A DNA stretch of 64,000 nt from Exiguobacterium sp. 9-2 (GTDB taxonomy: Bacteria; Bacillota; Bacilli; Exiguobacteriales; Exiguobacteriaceae). The notes under the pieces were generated by a model. It ran no database searches. It saw nothing but the letters and a program-made list of their open reading frames with translations, and was not told where the DNA came from. Where the stretch lies: NCBI RefSeq assembly GCF_036287235.1, contig NZ_CP142850.1, positions 336,001 through 400,000 on the forward strand. Reading direction: 5' to 3'. This document shows positions 7,997 through 14,414 of this stretch, piece by piece. Every line of letters begins with the position of its first letter. Positions within the stretch are counted from its first letter, which is position 1. The translations under genes were made by a program, and so were the position numbers.

Positions 7997-8470
7997 ATGC
8001 GTCAGAGGGACTTACCGTATCGGTTCATCTTTATTTTAGGTTTACTTGTCATGATTGGAATTAACGGATGGTCCGCCATGCTCCATCCGGACGGAACGAT
8101 TAACGGATGGCAAAGCATTGCCTCCGTTGTCTGGCTTATTGGTTTAGTCGGGTCTCTATTCTATATCAAAGAAGATAAAGCACTTCGACTTATGGTCTGG
8201 TATATCCGGATTGGTCTCGTTGCGGCGTTATTCATCTACGGTGTTTCGTTACTTGAAGGCGCGTTTTCTGAGACGATTTGGTTTGATGGGCTTGCGAGTG
8301 TTCAGTTCATATTCTATTTCCTCTTCGTCATCCCATTGTTTGGATTAAATGCCTGGACGGATGTTCTGTTTGGTGAGTTTTCGTTATACATGAGTGTTCT
8401 GTACGGTATCGCCTTGATCACGCTTCACGTAAAAGTCTGGAATGATGCATCACGACATTTAAATTATTGA
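7997..8470 (+). CDS. small integral membrane protein, function unknown
   Basis: 157 residues with about four to five hydrophobic segments and short polar loops, no signal peptidase site and no motif that I recognise. ATG at 7997 with GGGGAGG 8 nt upstream. It is followed by its own terminator and then by the ECF sigma operon, so it is not cotranscribed with that operon. Short membrane proteins of this kind are often annotated only as hypothetical. Confidence 0.75.
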   Translation: MRQRDLPYRFIFILGLLVMIGINGWSAMLHPDGTINGWQSIASVVWLIGLVGSLFYIKEDKALRLMVWYIRIGLVAALFIYGVSLLEGAFSETIWFDGLASVQFIFYFLFVIPLFGLNAWTDVLFGEFSLYMSVLYGIALITLHVKVWNDASRHLNY

Positions 8471-8473
8471 TTC

Positions 8474-8502
8474 AAAAAGGTGACCTTGTGTCGCCTTTTT
8501 TT
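8474..8502 (+). terminator. terminator after the 7997 membrane-protein gene
   Basis: AAAAAGGTGAC and GTCGCCTTTTTTT pair with one G-U and a 5-nt loop, ending in a long T-run. Confidence 0.8.
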
Positions 8503-8508
8503 GTTGTG

Positions 8509-8540
8509 CGTCAACTTTTTTCTCGACTCGCCCGTCTTAA
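8509..8540 (+). promoter_or_regulatory. candidate ECF-type autoregulatory promoter
   Basis: GTCAACTTTTTT carries the AAC (8513-8515) typical of ECF -35 elements; 17 bp later CGTC (8533-8536) in CCGTCTTAA resembles ECF -10 elements. It lies just upstream of the ECF sigma gene, where autoregulation is the rule. Confidence 0.55.
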
Positions 8541-8583
8541 TGATGTATACACAGAACGATATCGAAAAAAGGAGCCGCGGCCT

Positions 8584-9102
8584 ATGACCTCTCGCCAAAT
8601 GAGAAAACGGGAACGAGCATTCGTCCGTTTTTTAAAGCAATACAAACCGAATCTCTACTGGTTAGCCTACAGTTATATGAAAAATGAACAGGATAGTCTG
8701 GATGTCATTCAGGACAGCATCCAAAAAGCGTTACAATCACTCGACCGACTCGAGGATGATGAACGGATGAAAGCCTGGTTCTATCAGATTTTGACACGAA
8801 CAGCGATCGATGCGATCCGGAAACGTCAGCATAGTATCAGTTACGACACGGAGCGACTGATCGAACTTGTCGCGACGAAAGAAGATACATACCCGGATTC
8901 CGATTTACGACAGGCGCTAGAGGAGCTGCCTGTCATGTACCGGGAAGTCGTTATCTTACACTATTTCGAAGACTTGATCTTAAAAGATGTCGCGACGATT
9001 TTAGAGCTGAACCTAAGTACGACCAAGTCTCGCCTCTATAAAGGGTTGACCTTACTGAAAATGAAATTGAATGGAGATGATCTAGATGTCAAACAAACTT
9101 GA
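8584..9102 (+). CDS. sigV: ECF-family RNA polymerase sigma factor, SigV-like
   Basis: 172 residues. Region 2 spans roughly residues 15-80 (LYWLAYSYMKNEQDSLDVIQD, then AWFYQILTRTAIDAIRKRQ) and region 4 about 115-165 (LPVMYREVVILHYFEDL, then ILELNLSTTKSRLYKGL). The ATG at 8584 has AAAGGAG 9 nt upstream, while the longer frame from 8467 runs through the preceding terminator and promoter. The next gene overlaps by 17 bases and encodes an RsiV-like anti-sigma factor, which argues for the SigV type. In Bacillus SigV answers cell-envelope attack by lysozyme; the same trigger here is inferred. Confidence 0.88.
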   Translation: MTSRQMRKRERAFVRFLKQYKPNLYWLAYSYMKNEQDSLDVIQDSIQKALQSLDRLEDDERMKAWFYQILTRTAIDAIRKRQHSISYDTERLIELVATKEDTYPDSDLRQALEELPVMYREVVILHYFEDLILKDVATILELNLSTTKSRLYKGLTLLKMKLNGDDLDVKQT

Positions 9103-9940
9103 TGATCTGAAACAGGCTTACCAACAACCACCGGTCCCAAAAGAACTCGATGAAATGATTGCCCGAGTCGAGCGTCGAACTCGTCCTTCGCGGACGAAGC
9201 AATCCGTGTTGATTACAGCGGCCGCCATCACGTTATTCATTGGCGGATTAAATAGTAATGCGTCGTTTGCGGACGCGATGGCGAAGGTGCCGGTCTTCGG
9301 TCAACTGACTGAGATCGTGACGATCGACTGGAAAGAGATGAAGACACAACAGTCGGCTGATATTAAAGCACCCCAAGTGACGTTACCGGACAAAGCGCTC
9401 GAGCAACAGCTGAATGAAAAGTATATCGCGGAAGGACAAGCGTTATATGAAAAGTTCAAACAAGAGACGCACGGACAAGAGGGAGTATTTGCGATCGATA
9501 GCCGATACGACATCAAGACGGATACGGACGACCTGTTGTCGATTGGTCGAATCGTCACGGAGACACGGGCAAGTGCATCGGAAAGCGTCCAGTACGATAC
9601 GATTGATAAGAAGCAACAGCTTGTCCTGACGTTACCATCCTTGTTCAAGAATGACAGATATATCACGACGATCAGTGATTATCTAAAAGAAGAAATGCGT
9701 CGGCAAATGAAGGCAGACGAAGGGAAAGTCTACTTTGTCGAAGGAACACCAGATGTACCGGAGAGCGAACAGTTCAAGCGCATTTCCGCGAAGCAAAATT
9801 TCTATATTACAACAGACCACAAATTAGTCCTGTCGTTTGATGAGTACAGCATCGCTCCAGGATATATGGGCATCGTTGAATTTAAGATCCCGACTTCAAT
9901 CTTAAAAGACGACCTCGTCAGCTCATCCTATATTCGTTGA
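9086..9940 (+). CDS. rsiV: RsiV-like membrane anti-sigma factor
   Basis: 284 residues: about 38 cytoplasmic residues, one membrane segment at about 40-57 (VLITAAAITLFIGGLN), then a large extracellular domain ending in a DUF3298-like module. This is the layout of RsiV, which holds SigV and is released by regulated proteolysis when lysozyme binds its outer domain. The gene overlaps sigV by 17 bases, so the two are translationally linked. A SANFADAMAKVPVFGQL-like stretch after the membrane segment resembles that of other Bacillales RsiV proteins. Ligand not provable from sequence. Confidence 0.82.
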   Translation: MSNKLDDLKQAYQQPPVPKELDEMIARVERRTRPSRTKQSVLITAAAITLFIGGLNSNASFADAMAKVPVFGQLTEIVTIDWKEMKTQQSADIKAPQVTLPDKALEQQLNEKYIAEGQALYEKFKQETHGQEGVFAIDSRYDIKTDTDDLLSIGRIVTETRASASESVQYDTIDKKQQLVLTLPSLFKNDRYITTISDYLKEEMRRQMKADEGKVYFVEGTPDVPESEQFKRISAKQNFYITTDHKLVLSFDEYSIAPGYMGIVEFKIPTSILKDDLVSSSYIR

Positions 9941-10005
9941 TTGTCAGATTTTAAAAATCATTGACGTAAAAATGAAAAAGGGAACAATTTCTAAAAATGA
10001 CCTCT

Positions 10006-10011
10006 TATAAT
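10006..10011 (+). promoter_or_regulatory. possible -10 box of the Excalibur gene
   Basis: Perfect TATAAT at 10006-10011, with only a weak AACAAT at the expected -35 position. Start point would be about 30 bases before the ATG at 10054. Confidence 0.4.
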
Positions 10012-10053
10012 CAAAAGACGAATCGTTGTTTTTTGAAAAAAGGAGGAATCCCT

Positions 10054-10350
10054 ATGAAAAAATGGAGTCGGCTCGTACTAGCGGGTGTCGTCAGTCTTGC
10101 CTTGATCCATGTTCCGGCAGCCAGTGAAGCGGCAACGAAAGCAAAAGCCTTTTCCAGTTGTGCAGAAATGCAAAAGACGTATAAAGGCGGTGTCGCGAAA
10201 AAAGCGGGTCTAAAGAATCGGACCGGGTATGACAAGAATGGAAAACCGATCTACAAAGCAACAAAGTACAAGGCATACGTGAGTCTTGCGACGTATAACT
10301 TAAACACGAAAAGAGACCGGGATAAAGACGGCATCGCGTGTGAACGTTAA
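10054..10350 (+). CDS. secreted Excalibur-domain (calcium-binding-like) protein
   Basis: 98 residues with a Sec signal peptide (about residues 1-27, cleavage after ASEAA) and a C-terminal Excalibur domain: SCAEMQKTYKGG at the start and DRDKDGIACER at the end. The DxDxDG motif resembles an EF-hand loop, and the two cysteines are in the conserved places. The domain is usually attached to extracellular nucleases or stands alone as here. The ATG at 10054 with AAAGGAGG is preferred over the upstream TTG/ATG frame start at 9997, which would destroy the signal peptide. Probable role at the cell surface; no enzymatic part is present. Confidence 0.85.
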   Translation: MKKWSRLVLAGVVSLALIHVPAASEAATKAKAFSSCAEMQKTYKGGVAKKAGLKNRTGYDKNGKPIYKATKYKAYVSLATYNLNTKRDRDKDGIACER

Positions 10351-10790
10351 GTCAGAAAACTCACGCCTAACTCAGTTCGACGAACAAAAACTCATATTAA
10401 GTAATAACGTATCCTGGTATGCGAAAAGTATATGTTTGATTGTGAAGTTGAAAAAAGAATTTATGTATATTGATTTAGAGCCTGAAAAGTAGACTTGAGA
10501 AAAGTACACTTCTCAGGTTTTTTTTATTTATAATAATTCAACTTATATGAAATATCATTTTAAATAAATCATTAATTTTTCTCAAAAAAGACGTGTGTCG
10601 ATTTTTACGATAGATTTTAAATGACTTTAGCTAACTTAAAAACGGAGCATTTTAAGTAATTATTTAAATTAAACAAATAATTTTCAGTTAATTTCAAAAA
10701 TGTAAGGTTTTAAAATAGGAGATTTAAAGGATTTTTTTTTCTATATATGTTAATTTTATGTTGTGTAAAATATTAGAAAAGGGTGATTTT
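10351..10790. other. AT-rich intergenic region at the edge of a low-GC island
   Basis: About 440 bases with no credible gene. It contains a stem-loop terminator at 10481-10525; beyond it the composition drops sharply, with long A/T runs to the start of the next gene. No transposase remnant, tRNA or obvious direct repeats marking an insertion were found. Confidence 0.6.
10481..10525 (+). terminator. intrinsic terminator upstream of the AT-rich island
   Basis: CCTGAAAAGT (10481-10490) pairs with ACTTCTCAGG (10508-10517) with one mismatch, and a shorter internal hairpin is also possible; an eight-T run follows. Confidence 0.75.
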
Positions 10791-11618
10791 ATGAAAAAAA
10801 AGATATTTACTTCTATTAGTACAACAATCTTAATGATGAATTTTGTAAATGTAAACGCTCAAGGATTAACAGAAAATTCAGATGATCATAATGTGAAAAC
10901 CTTGGAACTAGCAGAAGCACATTTAAGTGAGACTGGAGAAAACCTTAGTGATTTTATTAAAGAGAAGGAAACAAACATCAACACTGAAGATGTAAAACAT
11001 TTCTTTGAGAAACAAGAAGAAGTTTCTCCAGAATCATTACAAGCTTTACAAGATAAAGTCGAAAAAGAAACAACTTTGTTAAAAAAAATCGGGAAATCTG
11101 ATGAAGAAATAGCAGATTCACTAATTGAAAAAGAATACAATATTGATGAAAAAAAAGTAACTTTATACAAAAACGGAATGTACTCTATAGAAGAGTCAAA
11201 TCCTAGTTCTGAAGAAGAATCTAACGAGAATCCTGATATTCAATCATTTTCTAGCTTAGCTAAATCCTCTAAAAAAAGTGTTCCCGGATCAAATACAAAA
11301 TCTTATTATTCTATTGCAAATATAAAGTTATTTACAGTATCAGTTAGTGCTAAGTTTTACTATAATGGTGCAAAAGCATGGTATCGATCTGGATTAGACG
11401 GTTATAGTAAACGTGGTACTTTATCTGTATGGCAAGTAACTAATTTTAAAACAGCTAGAGAATCAGATGGAACTTCTTATGTAGCTACAGCTTCTGGTAA
11501 CTTTAGCTACGGTTTTTCTTATAAGGGAGTTGGGATTAATATTAAAGAAGTGTATATCAAGCATGAAGTTAGATGTACCAAAAATGGTAACATAAAAAAA
11601 GGATATGTATTTAGATAA
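10791..11618 (+). CDS. secreted protein of unknown function in low-GC island
   Basis: 275 residues with an N-terminal signal peptide (MKKKIFTSISTTILMMNF..., cleavage likely after VNAQG), a glutamate/lysine-rich helical middle (about 30-160) and a beta-rich C-terminal domain (about 175-275) with many Tyr, Ser and Gly. No catalytic motif is recognised. The ATG at 10791 has AAAGGGTGA upstream; the earlier ATG at 10758 lacks a site. Its base composition is much more AT-rich than all neighbours, which suggests recent transfer. It is followed 13 bases later by a 60-residue membrane protein, so the two probably form a unit such as an exported effector and its partner; that is speculation. Confidence 0.75.
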   Translation: MKKKIFTSISTTILMMNFVNVNAQGLTENSDDHNVKTLELAEAHLSETGENLSDFIKEKETNINTEDVKHFFEKQEEVSPESLQALQDKVEKETTLLKKIGKSDEEIADSLIEKEYNIDEKKVTLYKNGMYSIEESNPSSEEESNENPDIQSFSSLAKSSKKSVPGSNTKSYYSIANIKLFTVSVSAKFYYNGAKAWYRSGLDGYSKRGTLSVWQVTNFKTARESDGTSYVATASGNFSYGFSYKGVGINIKEVYIKHEVRCTKNGNIKKGYVFR

Positions 11619-11631
11619 GGAGTGACTAAAA

Positions 11632-11814
11632 ATGATGCGCAAATTAGACTATATAATTTTTTTCGTATTATTTCTTGTTTTGAATGCAATTAATTTTTTG
11701 GGAATACCTAGTTTAAAAGAAATAATGGCTATCATTGTCGTAGCTCTAATCGAAGCAGCTATAGCTGGAACGATTACGAATCTGTTCACCCGTATCTTTT
11801 TTAAGAAAAGTTGA
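11632..11814 (+). CDS. small two-helix membrane protein in low-GC island
   Basis: 60 residues: two hydrophobic segments (about 7-24 and 29-53) and a basic end RIFFKKS. Start ATG at 11632, with AAGGAGTG overlapping the stop codon of the secreted-protein gene upstream, so both are read from one transcript. Size and topology match many immunity-type or accessory membrane proteins, but no family is recognised. Shares the AT-rich composition of its partner. Confidence 0.65.
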   Translation: MMRKLDYIIFFVLFLVLNAINFLGIPSLKEIMAIIVVALIEAAIAGTITNLFTRIFFKKS

Positions 11815-11856
11815 GACGGATTGAAGTAGCATTTCAAATCAGATCGATACATAAAA

Positions 11857-11892
11857 AAAAATAACCTGACGCTGCGGCGTCAGGTTATTTTT
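11857..11892. terminator. bidirectional terminator
   Basis: A perfect 16-bp stem (11857-11872 with 11877-11892), 4-nt loop and flanking A/T runs, between the convergent small membrane protein and thioredoxin-like genes. Confidence 0.93.
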
Positions 11893-11894
11893 GC

Positions 11895-12218
11895 TTAGTT
11901 GAAGTTTTGCTTTAAGAATGCTGTAACTTCTTCTGGTGTTTTGGCATTTGCACTGTGCAAGTGCGCTAATTTTTCATTGTTTTTAAAGACGAGCAAGCTT
12001 GGGATTCCCATGACATCATGGTTCGATGCGATTTCAGGGAACTCATCCTTGTCGATCGTATGGATTGGTAAGTGGTCGAATTGTGACTCGACGTCCGGCA
12101 TGAAGTAATCCATCCGTTTGCAGTCTGGGCACCAGTCTGCTTCAAACTTAATGATGACCGGTGCATCACTTGAAATCAATTCCTTGAATGTTTCTTCACT
12201 CTTAATGAATTCTGCCAT
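11895..12218 (-). CDS. thioredoxin-fold protein with WCPDC motif
   Basis: 107 residues of the thioredoxin superfamily: IIKFEADWCPDCKRM carries the active CxxC in the form CPDC rather than the CGPC of classical thioredoxin, and the cis-proline loop reads GIPSLLVF. Similar to Bacillus YtpP-type proteins. Cytoplasmic, without signal peptide. Probably a thiol-disulfide reductase; the Pro-Asp pair would shift its redox potential. ATG at 12218 with GAGGAGGAG upstream. Monocistronic. Confidence 0.9.
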   Translation of the reverse strand: MAEFIKSEETFKELISSDAPVIIKFEADWCPDCKRMDYFMPDVESQFDHLPIHTIDKDEFPEIASNHDVMGIPSLLVFKNNEKLAHLHSANAKTPEEVTAFLKQNFN

Positions 12219-12385
12219 TGTGAGAACTCCTCCTCTTGGTGTTGTACCTTTAGTCTACCGATTCCCTTCAGAACTTGCACGAATTATGTTCGTCAAAGAG
12301 TCTGACAAGTCAAAAAAGTTGGTTTCTCTTTAAGATAAAGCTACCGATTTTTTTCAAAAGAGCCACATGAACCAATTAAATTCAG

Positions 12386-12401
12386 TTTGGTATAGGGAAA
12401 C
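12386..12401 (+). promoter_or_regulatory. MntR-box-like sequence upstream of the MneS-like gene
   Basis: TTTGGTATAGGGAAAC resembles the manganese-responsive MntR box of Bacillus as I remember it (TTTG, four bases, then AGGGAAAC). It lies about 70 bp before the likely -10, a place that fits activation by MntR, known for mneP/mneS in B. subtilis. Confidence 0.45.
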
Positions 12402-12470
12402 ATTATTGCGTATTTATTAATTACCTAGTTTGAAACAAAATGATTTCTCTAGACCCACTCGATTTCCGAC

Positions 12471-12479
12471 TGGTACGAT
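12471..12479 (+). promoter_or_regulatory. extended -10 promoter of the MneS-like gene
   Basis: TGGTACGAT has the TG-N extension before a TACGAT -10; no good -35 is present, which fits an activated promoter. The start point would be about 30 bases before the ATG. Confidence 0.45.
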
Positions 12480-12517
12480 GAGGTTTGCTAATCGCAGAGA
12501 AAGTGGGGGCGACGAGA

Positions 12518-13387
12518 ATGGAACAACAAAAATACGATAATCTAAAACGCGGCGAACGCGGTGCGATGATCAGTATTGCAGCCTATATCTTGTTATCATC
12601 TTTAAAATTAATCATTGGTTATACAGCAGATTCCGCCGCACTCCGGGCGGACGGTTTGAACAACGCGACGGACATCATCGCGTCGATTGCCGTCTTAATC
12701 GGCTTACGGATCTCACAACGTCCGGCAGATGACGATCACAAGTACGGACACTGGAAAAGTGAGACGATTGCCTCGCTCGTAGCTTCCTTCATCATGATGG
12801 CAGTCGGTCTCCAAGTCTTGATCGATACGATCTCGACGTTATTCGAAGGCAAGCAGGAATCGCCTGATGTTCTTGCAGCGTACGTCGGAATTGGTTCAGC
12901 TCTCGTGATGTACTTCGTCTATCGTTACAATAAGAAGTTATCCGAGGAGATTGAAAGCAAAGCCGTCATGGCGGCAGCGAAAGATAATCTATCCGATGCT
13001 TGGGTCAGTGTCGGGACGACAATCGGGATCGTCGGATCACAGTTCGGCATGCCCTGGCTTGATGTCGTGACAGCGATCATCGTCGGCTTCTTGATCTGTA
13101 AGACGGCGTGGGATATCTTCACGGAAGCGTCACACGAACTGACAGATGGCTTTGATGAGAAGAAACTGAAAATGTACGAAGATGTCATTTTCGATCTCGA
13201 AGGTGTCAAAGGCATCAAATCGATCAAAGGACGTAACTACGGCAACAATGAAGTCGTTGATGTCGTCATCCTCGTCAACTCCACCTTGAATATCCATCAA
13301 GCGCACGATATTGCGACACGTGTTGAGGATACGCTGACGGAAGAATACGGAGTTTATGATATCCATGTTCACGTCGAACCCGAATGA
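12518..13387 (+). CDS. mneS: cation diffusion facilitator, MneS (YeaB)-like manganese exporter
   Basis: 289 residues of the CDF family: six membrane helices in the first 210 residues and a cytoplasmic metal-binding C-terminal domain ending HVHVEPE. Metal-site residues are visible as ALRADGLNNATDI (Asp in helix 2), DHKYGHWKSETIA (first His block) and AAKDNLSDAWVSVG (helix 5). The run of similarity to B. subtilis MneS (YeaB), an Mn(II) exporter, is strong in memory, but CDF proteins also carry Zn, Fe or Co, so the metal is inferred. ATG at 12518 has GTGGGGGCGACGAGA upstream, a loose site. Alone between its promoter and a terminator. Confidence 0.85.
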   Translation: MEQQKYDNLKRGERGAMISIAAYILLSSLKLIIGYTADSAALRADGLNNATDIIASIAVLIGLRISQRPADDDHKYGHWKSETIASLVASFIMMAVGLQVLIDTISTLFEGKQESPDVLAAYVGIGSALVMYFVYRYNKKLSEEIESKAVMAAAKDNLSDAWVSVGTTIGIVGSQFGMPWLDVVTAIIVGFLICKTAWDIFTEASHELTDGFDEKKLKMYEDVIFDLEGVKGIKSIKGRNYGNNEVVDVVILVNSTLNIHQAHDIATRVEDTLTEEYGVYDIHVHVEPE

Positions 13388-13391
13388 ATTC

Positions 13392-13433
13392 AAAAACGTC
13401 TTTTCTACGCTGACTGTAGAAAAGACGTTTTTT
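13392..13433. terminator. bidirectional terminator
   Basis: A perfect 17-bp stem (13392-13408 with 13416-13432) with 7-nt loop between the convergent CDF and ASCH genes; the ASCH stop codon touches its edge. Confidence 0.92.
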
Positions 13434-13773
13434 ATGGCAATAACTCGATATGAAGAGCCAGTGTTCCGTACTGTTGCTCGGCTTCTGGTGAATAGATCGT
13501 ATACGTAGATGTTACGAGTTCATCGATCGACCAACCGACGCAGTCGATGGATTCCTGTGATACGTGTTCATACAGTGCTTGAAAATCTTGAAATGTCTCC
13601 CGTTTCGTCACCTGGACGAGTAGCGTCTCGTTCGTCTCCGTATGCGTGAACTGAATCTGATCACCGACTTGTACTTGTTGGCGTTTCAGATCATTGAGTC
13701 GAATTTCGACCGTTTTCAGCCGTTGTTCAATCGAACGAAACGGTACTTCATATAATCCCATCTCATGTCTCAT
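13432..13773 (-). CDS. ASCH-domain protein
   Basis: 113 residues. The start MGLYEVPFRSIEQRLKTVEIRLND, then VGDQIQFTHTETNETLLVQVTKRE, is the pattern of stand-alone ASCH domains (PUA-related fold, expected to bind RNA or modified nucleosides). ATG at 13773 with AAGGAG 9 nt upstream; the methionine four codons later is a less likely start. No operon partner. Cellular role unknown for most family members of this type. Confidence 0.85.
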   Translation of the reverse strand: MRHEMGLYEVPFRSIEQRLKTVEIRLNDLKRQQVQVGDQIQFTHTETNETLLVQVTKRETFQDFQALYEHVSQESIDCVGWSIDELVTSTYTIYSPEAEQQYGTLALHIELLP

Positions 13774-13847
13774 CTATCTCCACTCCTTCTCTACAAAAGC
13801 ATAGCAAAACTATGTGATTTTTCACATCGCCTTTTCGTTGACAACCA

Positions 13848-13878
13848 GGAATAATCAGCGTATTTTAATTCATATAAG
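13848..13878 (+). promoter_or_regulatory. promoter of the MarR/ABC exporter operon
   Basis: Consensus TTGACA (13848-13853) and either CATATA (13871, 17-bp spacer) or TATAAG (13873, 19-bp spacer). The operator-like palindrome at 13884 follows directly. Confidence 0.65.
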
Positions 13879-13883
13879 TAATT

Positions 13884-13897
13884 GTTCCTTTTGGAAC
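13884..13897. promoter_or_regulatory. probable MarR operator
   Basis: GTTCC-TTTT-GGAAC inverted repeat with a third GGAAC half-site at about 13908, located at the expected transcription start. MarR proteins usually bind such dyads and repress their own operon. Confidence 0.6.
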
Positions 13898-13928
13898 GAT
13901 TTGAAATGGAACAAGGAGGCGAAACAGG

Positions 13929-14414
13929 ATGGAGCAAACGGAAACGGTTCGTTCAACGGCGATGATGCAGTCGTTTTGGAATGTACAACGACATCTCGTT
14001 CGAGCAGCACACCAGACGGCGCAGGAAAACGGACTCAGTTTACCTCAATTTCATAGCTTGATGACGATTGCGCCACGTGGACCGATTTCGCAAAAAGCAC
14101 TCGCGACACATACGCATTTACCAAAGAGCACACTGAGTCAGTCGATTGAGGGCCTCGTTCAGTCCGGTTGGGTCATTCGGGAGACGAATCCTGAAAATCG
14201 ACGAGAAGTCGTCCTATCGCTTAGTGATCAAGGACAACAATTCGTGACGGAGATTCAAGAACAAGAGAAGGGAATGCAACGTCAACTCGAACAGGTCCTA
14301 AAGACGATTGATCAAGAGGTATTCGAACAGATGCTTGCGACGCATGCTCAGATTGCAGAAGGCATCGGACGTATCTTACAGCCAGAAATGAAAGGAGGAT
14401 GCTCGGATGATTAA
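13929..14414 (+). CDS. MarR-family regulator of the ABC exporter operon
   Basis: 161 residues. The winged-helix core lies around residues 45-110: LPQFHSLMTIAPRGPISQKALATHT (recognition region) then IRETNPENRREVVLSLSDQGQQ (wing). Flanking helices would form the dimer interface. The gene overlaps the next one by 8 bases, and both ABC genes follow without gap, so it should control its own operon by binding the dyad at 13884-13897. Likely a repressor released by the drug or lipid substrate that the exporter removes. ATG at 13929 with AAGGAGG upstream. Confidence 0.9.
   Translation: MEQTETVRSTAMMQSFWNVQRHLVRAAHQTAQENGLSLPQFHSLMTIAPRGPISQKALATHTHLPKSTLSQSIEGLVQSGWVIRETNPENRREVVLSLSDQGQQFVTEIQEQEKGMQRQLEQVLKTIDQEVFEQMLATHAQIAEGIGRILQPEMKGGCSDD

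Noticed and set aside
9981-10011. A second ECF-like promoter (GGAACAATTT ... CCTCTTATAA) before the Excalibur gene.
   Set aside because: The spacing between AAC and CnTC is only 15 and the -10 is CCTC, not CGTC; a SigA -10 TATAAT explains the site better.
10351-11830. A prophage or integrated element as the source of the AT-rich island.
   Set aside because: No integrase, transposase, tRNA or attachment-like direct repeats were found; only base composition supports transfer.
12328-12340. CTTTA-AGA-TAAAG dyad between the thioredoxin-like and CDF genes.
   Set aside because: Short, AT-rich and not placed over a recognisable promoter.
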